Positions 19,654 to 27,514 of a stretch of 64,000 nt of DNA are shown here, in pieces. A program made the translations under genes and the position numbers. The first letter of the stretch is position 1, and each line of letters begins with the position of its first letter. The DNA is from Thalassotalea sp. PS06 (GTDB lineage: Bacteria > Pseudomonadota > Gammaproteobacteria > Enterobacterales > Alteromonadaceae), in assembly GCF_007197775.1 (NCBI RefSeq), contig NZ_CP041638.1:992001-1056000 (forward strand). Direction: 5' to 3'. Under the pieces are notes generated by a model. The model was given only the letters and a program-made list of their open reading frames with translations. It made no database searches and was not told where the DNA came from.

Positions 19654-21905
19654 TGAGTGTTGCTATCGATTTTTCTCGTTATCGCAAGCATTTCGAACCC
19701 AAAGAGTATGAAGAACTTTCAGGTCACGAGATACACCCCAAATGGCTGCATAAGGATTGCACCTTCGCTGATGACACATGGGAAGTGATGGAGCCTAATG
19801 GTGACTACAAAACCATACATTTTGACAATTTTATTGCTCCACATACTCGATTATCGGATCACCCTCACCTTATGGAGACTGTGAAATGGGCAACATTACT
19901 TTATCGTCAGACTCATATAGCTTCAGCAAGAACAACCTCAACCATAACGGGCTCCTCTCAAGAAAAGTTTAAGTCTGTAGTCTTAACGTTCATCAGATTT
20001 TGCTTTAACAGTCTCGAACTGCAACACATATCATCCGTAAATAAATCGGTGTGCAAGATGTTTCTTGAAAACTTCGCGTTGTTCGATTGCGATCGGCCTG
20101 AAGTCTTAAAGCGCGTTGAAGCCGGCTTAAAAACTGCCAGTGCCTCACTGAGCGATTTTACAAAACCTGACGGAGGTTTTAAAACTGAGAAGCTTGCCGA
20201 AATAGTAGGCATGCCTGTGCGTGCAATCACGACTCAAAAATCTAAGTGTGTTCATAAGATTGTCGCCTTCCAGGTAGAAAATGGTTTCCTAGTAAAGCCG
20301 GACATTAGAAAGCGTTATAAAAACCGTGCAGAACCCCAAAAGGGCAACAGAAAAGCGATTGACACACTCATCAAACAAATGAATATGTTGAAAACGTTTT
20401 TCATGTTACTTAGAGCATTTCCCGGTTTATTTGCAGAAGAACATATCCCGTCCGAAAACTATTTGGGACAGTTGGTTCCTGAATCAACGAAATGGGCTAA
20501 GAAACAGGGAAAACCTAACGGCAGAACCAAAAACATTCCGGTTAAGCCTTTCTTAACTCTGATGGATCGCTCTATACGCTGGGTGCTAGATTACGCCCCA
20601 GTTATGCTTGAACTCGCAGATGCTGCGCGTGCAAAAGAGGCAGAAATACTATCGAATCAAAAAACAGAAAATAGGCATTATGTTTCAAAGCAAGTTCGTC
20701 AATGGCTGCTTGAACAAACCACACCGTTTGACGATATGCCAGCGTCACCTTTTCCTTTCGTAGCCTTTAGAAAGCTTGACTCTAATTATAATCAAAGAAG
20801 TTCAATCTCCTTAGAAACAGTGGAGCACATTCGAAAGCTTCATGAAGAGGGTTTGAGTTATAAAGAAATAACAGAAAAGACTGGTGTGCCTAAGGGAAGT
20901 CTAACTCGTTTAATTAAAGCGAAGCGTGCAGATGAAACAAATGGTATCGCTTTGGGGAAGGCCGTGTATCACTTTCTACCGGCAGCTTGCTTACTGATAA
21001 TATACACATTCACGGCTAGACGCGAGAGTGAAATTCAAGCCATGAAATACGGTTGTTGTTCGATGACGCCGAACGGCCCAGTACTGACGACCTACTCAGC
21101 AAAAGTTTATCAAGCGTCGCAAACCTTCCCTACGACGCATTTAGTGGCTAGGGCTATCGAAATATTGGAGCAATTGTCCGAACCATTGCGTCGAGAAACC
21201 GGGAGTGACTCGATCCTGGAGTTCCCAACACTTTATGATGTGGGTGAAAAGACGGATGAGATTGGATCAAATCACTTAAATGAATTTGCAGAATTTTGCG
21301 ACGTAACCCCAGAAGACGAAGAGCCATTTCAGTTTAGCGAGCACCAGTTCCGTCGGCTATTCGCAATGATGTATTACTACCGTTATGAAAATCCGGATTT
21401 ATCAACGCTTTCGTGGCATCTCAGACACACCGATTTTAATATGACACGAAAGTATATTACCGATGCCGATTTCCAAGCTGCTATGAACGAAATTGGACTT
21501 CTATTTGCTCAAGATGTCGCTGGTTCAGATGGTTACTCTGGTGGCATGAAGGATGAATTGACAGAACTTGTCGGTAGCATTGAAATCCAAAATGAGAAAC
21601 GCGCAAAGAAAATTATTGCCAGAGAAGGCGAGTCATCTGGATTTATGTTGCACATGGTCCCTGATGGTATGTGCTTTGGTTTAACACCGAATTTAGAAGA
21701 GCGTAGTCAGTGCTTGTTTGAAGGCGCGGTACAGCTATCCAGTGCGTCTAGAGGAACCTGCTTAGGTTGCGCGAACCTTTTAAGCATTAAGGGTGATGTG
21801 GCCGTAAGCGACATAGATGACATCGTTATCCCTTCCGAATCCCCTATTTTGAAAGCAGCGAAATCTGATCATTTGAAGTGTAGAGAAGCCGCGACGGAGT
21901 GTTAA
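19653..21905 (+). CDS. Tyrosine recombinase, long form with internal HTH
   Basis: 750 aa. Catalytic residues can be read: Arg in TARRESEIQ (456/457), H564 and R567 in EHQFRR, H592 in LRHTDFN and nucleophile Y601 in TRKYI. A helix-turn-helix-like insert lies at about residues 385-425 (LSYKEITEKTGVPKGSLTRL). A cysteine group near the C-terminus (MCFG, QCLFEG, TCLGC) resembles a zinc-binding tail. The length and arrangement recall TnpB of Tn554-type elements. It overlaps the upstream gene by one base and is three bases before the coiled-coil gene, so translation of the set is coupled. It likely carries out integration or excision together with the 402-aa recombinase. Confidence 0.88.
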   Translation: MSVAIDFSRYRKHFEPKEYEELSGHEIHPKWLHKDCTFADDTWEVMEPNGDYKTIHFDNFIAPHTRLSDHPHLMETVKWATLLYRQTHIASARTTSTITGSSQEKFKSVVLTFIRFCFNSLELQHISSVNKSVCKMFLENFALFDCDRPEVLKRVEAGLKTASASLSDFTKPDGGFKTEKLAEIVGMPVRAITTQKSKCVHKIVAFQVENGFLVKPDIRKRYKNRAEPQKGNRKAIDTLIKQMNMLKTFFMLLRAFPGLFAEEHIPSENYLGQLVPESTKWAKKQGKPNGRTKNIPVKPFLTLMDRSIRWVLDYAPVMLELADAARAKEAEILSNQKTENRHYVSKQVRQWLLEQTTPFDDMPASPFPFVAFRKLDSNYNQRSSISLETVEHIRKLHEEGLSYKEITEKTGVPKGSLTRLIKAKRADETNGIALGKAVYHFLPAACLLIIYTFTARRESEIQAMKYGCCSMTPNGPVLTTYSAKVYQASQTFPTTHLVARAIEILEQLSEPLRRETGSDSILEFPTLYDVGEKTDEIGSNHLNEFAEFCDVTPEDEEPFQFSEHQFRRLFAMMYYYRYENPDLSTLSWHLRHTDFNMTRKYITDADFQAAMNEIGLLFAQDVAGSDGYSGGMKDELTELVGSIEIQNEKRAKKIIAREGESSGFMLHMVPDGMCFGLTPNLEERSQCLFEGAVQLSSASRGTCLGCANLLSIKGDVAVSDIDDIVIPSESPILKAAKSDHLKCREAATEC

Positions 21906-21908
21906 GAC

Positions 21909-22379
21909 ATGAAAAAAACGCAAGCAATTATTAATAACGAAAGGTCTTTGCAAGAGTTAAAGCAGAAGATCGAAGTAAAGATCCTAGCGCTTGAAACTTA
22001 TGCACGAACTGGTGATGCAGATTTTGACTTGCCAGATAACGGTAAGTTTGGGATTAATTGGCTAGCGAATTTGGAGTCTGGAGATTATAAGCGTTTCAGT
22101 AAGTCTGCAAAGGGCTACACAGAGGACAAAGATCTGCAACGTCGAGTTAAAGGCGCCATAGAGAACGCAAAACAGCGATTTAAATCCGACAACTCACCGA
22201 AGGACGTTATTAAAAGGCTAAAAGCTGAGAACAATATATTGAAGACTCAAAACAGAGGGCTGGCAAGCGATTTAAAGGAGTATTTAAAAAAAATCGAAGA
22301 TTTAGAAGACAAGATTAGCCTGTCGCAGGCTGCGTTCCGAGAGAAAGCGACAGTCGCACGCTTAGGGCGGAGCAATTAA
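21909..22379 (+). CDS. Small coiled-coil recombination accessory protein (TnpC-like)
   Basis: 156 aa, highly charged. Residues 95-140 form a strong coiled coil (LKAENNILKTQNRGLASDL, then EYLKKIEDLEDKI). Small coiled-coil proteins of this kind accompany tyrosine recombinases in Tn554-type and related elements, where TnpC influences orientation and efficiency. Family membership is by architecture and position only. It overlaps the start of the following recombinase gene by one base (TAATG). Confidence 0.6.
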   Translation: MKKTQAIINNERSLQELKQKIEVKILALETYARTGDADFDLPDNGKFGINWLANLESGDYKRFSKSAKGYTEDKDLQRRVKGAIENAKQRFKSDNSPKDVIKRLKAENNILKTQNRGLASDLKEYLKKIEDLEDKISLSQAAFREKATVARLGRSN

Positions 22380-23587
22380 TGCCATATTCAATGATTAGAA
22401 CAGAAGATGGCTTCCCGCTTGTGATTGATCAAGATGGTAGGTTGCATGAGCATATTAGCCGTTACTTGATGTATTTGTATGACGTTAGGGTTCTTGAGCT
22501 ATCAACTGTGTACTTTCAAGCAAGCCGTTTGGTTCATTGGCTTAACTTCCTGGACGATAATGGAATAGAGCTATATTCCGTTACTCGCAGAACCATCTTA
22601 GAATATCGTAAGAAAAACCAGGAAGATGATATGAGTGAAAGTTCTAACAACCTTAGAATGTCTGATGCCTGTCATTTTTACTGGTTCGCACAGAATGATA
22701 AAGGGTGGTGCTCTGGCGTTATTGGGATCAATAACATGATAAAAGGTAGGAGTTATCGGATCGTAGTTCGCAAGCCTACTTCACATTTGACCGAGTTTCA
22801 TATGCCATTTCTTTTGAAGGTTCCAAGACGCGAGAAACAACATGTCCCTACGTCAGATGACATCGCAAAATTGAAAGAAGCGTTATATGAATCAACATCT
22901 TCGAGTGCTATTCTTCACAAAGAGGAGTTAAATGCACGAAACCAACTCATGGTTCGTTGGATGTGTGAAGGTGCCTTGCGTCGTGAAGAGGTAGTTGAAT
23001 TGCGCAAAGATGACATCCCTAAATTCATTAGAGATGGAAACGAGGACCGTTTATACAAGGTTACCCTAAAGCATGGAACTAAATACGGCAAAACAAGAAC
23101 AATTGAAGTTGAAGCGAGCTTAATCAAAGAAACGCATAACTTCATTGACTTCGACAGAGAAGAAATTACGAAACTTGATCCTCCTACTGTATTTGTATCA
23201 TCAAACACAAATGGTAATGGCTCCCTCAAACCCTCGACCCTCACAGACTTACTGACAGATGTATGCGAAGATGTACCGCCTCACGGTTGCAGAAGATACT
23301 CATTGACTCGCAAGGCATGCATACTCTATCGAATCGAAAGGGCTAAGGCGAAAAGTAATGAACGTTATCAGATAGATGAAAAAGCCGTCTTAGATAAGGT
23401 GGCACAATTTGCTGGTCATGCAGATGCTTCTACTACAACACAGTTTTACATTGATTTAGCCAGAGTTTTAACCCTGGATGATAACGCTCTAGAATGCCTA
23501 GAGGATAGAGAGAGAGCATTACGCTCTGAGTTGGCAGAGATAAAAGCACAAAAAGAGGCTCACAAGGGCATGTTAATCGCGGTTTAA
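22379..23587 (+). CDS. Tyrosine recombinase (integrase)
   Basis: 402 aa with an N-terminal SAM-like core-binding domain and a complete catalytic domain: Arg201 in GALRREEVVEL, H302 and R305 in PHGCRR, H347 in FAGHADAS and nucleophile Y357 in TTTQFYIDL. The C-terminus is a charged helix. It is the last gene of the operon that starts with the element recA. Comparable short recombinases act with a long partner in multi-recombinase elements. Which of the two cuts which strand cannot be told from sequence. Confidence 0.92.
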   Translation: MPYSMIRTEDGFPLVIDQDGRLHEHISRYLMYLYDVRVLELSTVYFQASRLVHWLNFLDDNGIELYSVTRRTILEYRKKNQEDDMSESSNNLRMSDACHFYWFAQNDKGWCSGVIGINNMIKGRSYRIVVRKPTSHLTEFHMPFLLKVPRREKQHVPTSDDIAKLKEALYESTSSSAILHKEELNARNQLMVRWMCEGALRREEVVELRKDDIPKFIRDGNEDRLYKVTLKHGTKYGKTRTIEVEASLIKETHNFIDFDREEITKLDPPTVFVSSNTNGNGSLKPSTLTDLLTDVCEDVPPHGCRRYSLTRKACILYRIERAKAKSNERYQIDEKAVLDKVAQFAGHADASTTTQFYIDLARVLTLDDNALECLEDRERALRSELAEIKAQKEAHKGMLIAV

Positions 23588-23609
23588 CCTAGCCCGAAGA
23601 GGGGGATGG

Positions 23610-23858
23610 GTAGTTCAGAAACTACGTGCATTTTATGCCTAGATAGTTTCCTTCGAAGGAGCTTTCGCCCAACTCTCCGCATGTAAATACCTTTCTACAA
23701 GCCTTAACCCTTGTGGAACGTGGGTTCAGCAGGGCACGCAACGGAACTTGTGTTTGTGATGAGATGGCGCAGCGCGGTTCTGGCCAAGGCCGGAGCGAAG
23801 CGTCAGTAAAGTAACCGCTTCGTCGTATACTCCTCGCTGCATGCCGCTAAAGCGGCAT
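23610..23858. ncRNA. Candidate structured RNA or structured DNA region
   Basis: A stretch of the 474-base gap after the integrase that is visibly richer in GC than its surroundings and dense in hairpins: GTAGTT/AACTAC (23610-23625), palindrome TCCTTCGAAGGA (23649-23660), AACCC/GGGTT (23706-23726), GGCC-AA-GGCC (23782-23791), CGAAGCG/CGCTTCG (23796-23822) and ATGCCGCT-AA-AGCGGCAT (23841-23858). No protein frame of note is found. It could be a non-coding RNA, a recombination site or a replication or transfer origin of the circular form. I do not recognise the family. Confidence 0.4.
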
Positions 23859-23970
23859 CAGGCGCATGAAAACGTGATAGGTAGCGTTCCCGCAAAGTAT
23901 ATATGCAGTTTTTACTATTTCAGGGATATTGTTTGCGGTTTTCACACAACCATAAATTGTAGTAGCTCAT

Positions 23971-24005
23971 ACCTAATCCGACACTTGTAATTGACAGGAT
24001 TAGGT
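23971..24005. repeat. Inverted repeat before the first cargo gene
   Basis: ACCTAATCC at 23971-23979 is perfectly inverted at 23997-24005 (GGATTAGGT), separated by 17 bases. There is no T-run. It may be an operator or part of a cassette boundary. It lies 57 bases before the 73-aa gene. Confidence 0.45.
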
Positions 24006-24061
24006 GTAATCTGACAGACTCCAATGAGCGAACAGCGGTCATAGAAGATCTAAAGTTTATT

Positions 24062-24283
24062 ATGGGTACAAAGAAGCAAGCGACGATAAATACTCTTCGG
24101 AACGAACTGGAAAGGTTTGTTTGTGAGGTATTTTCGGGACAATACGCTGAACATCCTGAGGTTAAAAATAAGCCTGTGCTAGATAATCCCTTTCTCTTGG
24201 CTGAAATTAAGAAACGTTGCCCAGGTTTCGATATGAAAACATATGCAACAGAGTTCTCCATTGCTTACCGTAATAACCGATAG
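24062..24283 (+). CDS. Small hypothetical cargo protein
   Basis: 73 aa, charged and soluble, beginning MGTKKQATINTLRNELER. No known domain is recognised. It is the first small gene after the recombination operon and lies 18 bases after a copy of the recurring GAGCGA-CAGC motif. No strong Shine-Dalgarno sequence is visible, so expression is uncertain. A longer antisense frame over the same bases (113 aa) is less likely because the other cargo genes here are on the + strand. Confidence 0.4.
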   Translation: MGTKKQATINTLRNELERFVCEVFSGQYAEHPEVKNKPVLDNPFLLAEIKKRCPGFDMKTYATEFSIAYRNNR

Positions 24284-24431
24284 GCAACCGTGTTCGTCTA
24301 GGTATGTGATTTAAGCCTTTTTACTCAAGGACTGAATTTGGTTGATTGCCTAAGTAGGCTTAATCCGGTAATTTGGATAAGCAGCCAGGGGCTGTAATGA
24401 GCGATTTAGAGACAGTCAGGGAGCAACTAAA

Positions 24432-24734
24432 GTGAGATCTATTTTAGCTTTTACGTTAATATTTTTAACGCCCTCCTTATTCGCAGCAGAATGTGACCCA
24501 GCTCTTAATAATTTGGTTAAGATACTTTCTGAAAAAGGAGAGTTAGAGCCAACCGCTAATTTATACGACAAAAAATTAGATAAAGAAATTTTCTTTGATA
24601 GCTGTGATACAACATATCAAGGAAAACAATACGAGCTTTTCTTGCACTCCGATGAAATAACCATTGTAATTTCATACACTGAGTCAGGAGTAGTGAAACT
24701 AAAAGGGCCATTTTATTCTGCTTACAGCAAATAA
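24432..24734 (+). CDS. Small secreted hypothetical cargo protein
   Basis: 100 aa. The N-terminus (MRSILAFTLIFLTPSLFA-AE) is a clear Sec signal peptide with an AxA-like site near residue 18. The mature 82 residues contain two cysteines (ECDP, DSCDT) that could form a disulfide in the periplasm. Start is GTG at 24432 with GGGAG about nine bases upstream. No family is recognised. It stands alone between copies of the recurring intergenic motif. Confidence 0.55.
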   Translation: MRSILAFTLIFLTPSLFAAECDPALNNLVKILSEKGELEPTANLYDKKLDKEIFFDSCDTTYQGKQYELFLHSDEITIVISYTESGVVKLKGPFYSAYSK

Positions 24735-24834
24735 ATGGTCTGATCCAGGTTGGGATGACTATATAGAGCGAACAGCAGCCGCTCGGTTCAGATTTAGTTA
24801 ATAAACCGCTTAACAAAATATTTGGTGACACACT

Positions 24835-25251
24835 TTGAATATTGCACGTCGAAATATAAAGATATTTATCTTTGCAGTTTCTACTGCTGTCTTATTACTT
24901 GTGTTGTGTTCATTGGCCTACCTCAATAATGTTTTGCTCCCATGGGATAGAAACGAAGCGGTAAAAACTACCTTAGAGTGGTCGGGAACACCATCACTTC
25001 CTAAAGACGCTGAGATAACTAAGCTAGAAGTTACAGGAAGTGCTTTCTCTCGCGGTTTTAAACTGGATTTCACAACCTCAAAAGTAAATTTGGTTGACTG
25101 GTTAGCCAATTCTAATTTGTCTAATGGGACTACCACAGAGAGTGGTGTAACGATTTACGAAATTAGACCTGCAATGAATGGTGCAGAGTACGCAAAAGTT
25201 GTTGTAAACGAGCAAGCTTCTACCGTTTCTATAGAGGTGTACTGGTCTTAG
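24835..25251 (+). CDS. Small membrane-anchored hypothetical cargo protein
   Basis: 138 aa starting at TTG (GGTGA eight bases upstream). A positively charged start (MNIARRNIK) precedes one transmembrane segment (residues 10-31), after which about 100 residues would face the periplasm. No motif is recognised and no cysteine lipobox is present. It follows a copy of the recurring motif by about 50 bases. As cargo of the element its function is open. Confidence 0.5.
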   Translation: MNIARRNIKIFIFAVSTAVLLLVLCSLAYLNNVLLPWDRNEAVKTTLEWSGTPSLPKDAEITKLEVTGSAFSRGFKLDFTTSKVNLVDWLANSNLSNGTTTESGVTIYEIRPAMNGAEYAKVVVNEQASTVSIEVYWS

Positions 25252-25513
25252 TAAATCAAGTTGCCAATATAAACATACGTAAAATTTTAGCAGCAAAGCC
25301 TCTAAATAACCCTATATTAAGCGACTGTTCACGAAGCGTTGCTGGCACATTTGCGACGTCGCCTTAAATAACGTAAGTTATTGAAAGTTTGATAGTCGCG
25401 AGCGGCCGCTGAGAGCGAGCAGCAGTCATTCACAAGGAAAATCAAAAATCTAAATTTCATCTTGAAACAGCTCTGAAATTTAACTTCTGGATTAGGTTTA
25501 ACAAGGATTTCAA

Positions 25514-25939
25514 TTGAGCATTTACCCACCAATAGTAGAAAAATTAAAAATTAATATTTCCGCAAGAAACGCTAAATCCGTTGCTGAGGTTTGGACAATT
25601 TTTAAGGAGACATTTCTCGAATTCGAATTGAACAAACCTCAATTTGTTTCTAATGCGGGAATCATGGCTGAGGTCAATTTTGGTGGCACGAATACTTCAC
25701 CTATTTTCTACTTTTCGATTCATTACTTGGTAGATGATGAATCTAGTTATAGCGAGTGGGTCTACTGTGAATTTAGGTTGAGTGAGGACTGTATTTCTCA
25801 GATGAGCCAATCTGTAATGGAACTTTGGGATTGGGATTTCACTTCCATGGAAATGTTCCAGGAAATAGAAAATTGGATGGCTTTTAAAGTAATTAAAAAC
25901 AAAGAATTGCAGCTGATTGTTCACGGTTCCGAATCCTAA
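25514..25939 (+). CDS. Hypothetical cargo protein
   Basis: 141 aa, acidic and soluble, starting at TTG with AAGGA seven bases upstream. It is rich in Trp, Phe and Glu (for example MELWDWDFTSMEMFQEIENWM). This composition resembles small immunity or inhibitor-like proteins, but that is only a resemblance and no toxin gene is beside it. It lies between two copies of the recurring intergenic motif (25409 and 25994). No known family is recognised. Confidence 0.45.
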   Translation: MSIYPPIVEKLKINISARNAKSVAEVWTIFKETFLEFELNKPQFVSNAGIMAEVNFGGTNTSPIFYFSIHYLVDDESSYSEWVYCEFRLSEDCISQMSQSVMELWDWDFTSMEMFQEIENWMAFKVIKNKELQLIVHGSES

Positions 25940-26054
25940 AAACATTTGCTTCAGCCGATGTGATTCGGTAATTTTACTTAGCGGCCAACGGCCGAGTTGA
26001 GCGAGTTGCAGCCATTTAAATATAATATTGAATAATAAATATAAGGAAATAAAA

Positions 26055-26984
26055 ATGAAGTACCTATACTCGATCTCTTTGCCGTTTTTACTGTGGGGGT
26101 GTGGAGAGTCAGAAAAAGAGTTACTGATAAAGGATGTATCTTTTAGTAGCTATACAATCGAAACTTGCATTAAAGAACGCGCAGAGATTGAAGGATTTAC
26201 TAAAGTAGAAGAGATGACAGAAGTGCTTTGCAAAGGCAGTGGTCTTGATTTTGGAAACTTTGAAGATTTCAATCAGTTCCCTAACTTAACGGGGGTGGCG
26301 CTTCATTCAATTGAAACGACGAATGTTGAGATTGCCGATAACCTCTATATTGAAGAGCTTTGGGTTGTATCCGCTGAAAACCTGAGTACATTTAGGGCTT
26401 CAAACTCACCAAATCTCAAAATTATCAAATTCCTAAACTCTAACAATCTAAGCCACGTAGCATTAGAGCAGTTACCAAACATGTCTGATTTAAGTATCCG
26501 TGATGCTCGTATTGAAGTATTAGATATAGCAGCAATAGATTCTTTGGAATATCTCGAAGTCGCTACGGATGCAGCTACAGCAAATATTAGGAACGTTACA
26601 AGTCCTATTGATTATATCGATCTGACTACGCACGTTAATTTAAAAGAGTTGAATCTGTCCTATATATCTTTAGAAACTTTGTTGTTAGATGGTCTAGACA
26701 ATCTAACCCATTTATTCGTGGTTGGTACTGACTTACAGTTTGTTGATTTAAATTTAAAGAATCTGGAAAGGTTAGAGCTAATATCAAATAAGTTGGAAGC
26801 TATTGACCTTAGCCTCGTCCCGAACATCGAATATCTCAATTTAGCTGAAAACAATCTTACAAATATTAATTTGGATATGAACACTAAACTTGAATACGCT
26901 CGATTAATTGCGAACCCGCTGTCGGATCAAACTATTGCGTACTTAAATACCATTGATTGGATTGAAGAATTGATTTTTAACTAA
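26055..26984 (+). CDS. Leucine-rich-repeat lipoprotein, cargo
   Basis: About 309 aa from the ATG at 26055, which has AAGGA nine bases upstream and gives a proper lipoprotein signal (MKYLYSISLPFLLWGC, Cys at residue 16); an earlier TTG-type frame start at 26028 is less likely. The lipobox LWGC has an unusual Trp at -2. The rest consists of about eight irregular leucine-rich repeats (NLKELNLSYISLETLLLDGL, NLERLELISNKLEAIDL, NIEYLNLAENNL). A surface or periplasmic binding role is likely for the fold; the partner is unknown. A terminator follows at 27014. Confidence 0.7.
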   Translation: MKYLYSISLPFLLWGCGESEKELLIKDVSFSSYTIETCIKERAEIEGFTKVEEMTEVLCKGSGLDFGNFEDFNQFPNLTGVALHSIETTNVEIADNLYIEELWVVSAENLSTFRASNSPNLKIIKFLNSNNLSHVALEQLPNMSDLSIRDARIEVLDIAAIDSLEYLEVATDAATANIRNVTSPIDYIDLTTHVNLKELNLSYISLETLLLDGLDNLTHLFVVGTDLQFVDLNLKNLERLELISNKLEAIDLSLVPNIEYLNLAENNLTNINLDMNTKLEYARLIANPLSDQTIAYLNTIDWIEELIFN

Positions 26985-27013
26985 TAATTGTCAACTCGAT
27001 TCAAGAATATTAA

Positions 27014-27042
27014 GGCCGTAATAATTCGTATTGCGGCTTTTT
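27014..27042 (+). terminator. Rho-independent terminator after the LRR lipoprotein gene
   Basis: GGCCGTAATA pairs with TATTGCGGC (one G-T pair) around a five-base loop and is followed by TTTTT. It closes the row of + strand cargo genes. Confidence 0.75.
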
Positions 27043-27252
27043 ACGAAAAGTTATTAATATCGAACGTCTACTTTTCAATAAAAATAGGAATGAATCGAGG
27101 AGAGCTGATTTCCGCTTATGGCACAAAGCGGTCATAGCCTATTTATCAGCTTTACGATTATTGTGATTGTCAGATTTGGTTAAGACCTATTATTCATGTC
27201 TGACAGTTCAAGTTGAGGCTTATACACATTAAATTGTATAAGTCTTGCGCGA

Positions 27253-27342
27253 TTATTTCGCGTTACGTTGTTTCCAGATGGTAATGAATAAGCCGGCAGT
27301 GATAATGGCTGCGGGAATGATCCATAAATATTCGGAACTCAT
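27253..27342 (-). CDS. 29-aa single-helix membrane peptide
   Basis: MSSEYLWIIPAAIITAGLF followed by ITIWKQRNAK and TAA. A near-perfect Shine-Dalgarno AGGAGGTG (complement of 27346-27353) lies four bases from the ATG, far stronger than for most genes here. Residues 5-24 form one transmembrane helix with a basic C-terminal end. A near-palindrome (ACTATA-A-TATAGT, 27370-27382) lies upstream in its probable promoter. Size and shape match small membrane proteins, including type I toxin peptides, but no antisense RNA can be shown. It is too short for statistics; the ribosome binding site is the main evidence. Confidence 0.6.
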   Translation of the reverse strand: MSSEYLWIIPAAIITAGLFITIWKQRNAK

Positions 27343-27423
27343 ATGCACCTCCTTTAAAACACTGTATTAACTATAATATAGTCATCACAAATCAGTCACC
27401 TCTTATGCAGCAGTAAAGTCGTT

Positions 27424-27473
27424 TTACTATGAATTACTATGAAATTTAGTAATTACTATTTTCTTTAGTAATT
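27424..27473. repeat. Short iterated repeats beside the serine recombinase gene
   Basis: TTACTATGAA occurs twice in tandem (27424-27433, 27434-27443), and TTTAGTAATT occurs twice (27445-27454, 27464-27473); the ATTACTA and TAGTAAT cores are inverted relative to each other. The 10-base phasing puts the units on one helical face. Candidate operator, recombinase site or iteron set. Confidence 0.55.
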
Positions 27474-27514
27474 CGCAGTAAAAACTCAATGGCCGTAAAT
27501 CGCTCATAACTTCC

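Larger units (their letters stand above)
24024..26017 (+). repeat. Recurring intergenic motif preceding cargo genes
   Basis: A loosely conserved motif of about 20 bases, roughly GAGCGA-N(0-3)-CAGCRGYCAT, occurs in front of each cargo gene: 24024-24044 (ATGAGCGAACAGCGGTCAT), 24395-24420 (weaker), 24762-24783, 25409-25432 and 25994-26017. A weak relative is at 27116-27138. Each lies shortly upstream of a start codon, and the gene content between copies is unrelated. This looks like a cassette-type boundary or a shared intergenic remnant; integron attC core sites were not found. Confidence 0.5.

Noticed and set aside
25697..25945. 82-codon antisense frame opposite the 141-aa cargo gene
   Set aside because: The + strand frame has AAGGA at suitable spacing and follows the pattern of neighbouring cargo genes.
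24000..27000. Integron cassette array
   Set aside because: No RYYYAAC and GTTRRRY core pairs with attC-type folding were found, and no IntI-type patch is visible in the recombinases.
27361..27382. LexA box upstream of the 29-aa peptide
   Set aside because: CTGT is followed by TAAT at the second half-site position and not ACAG.
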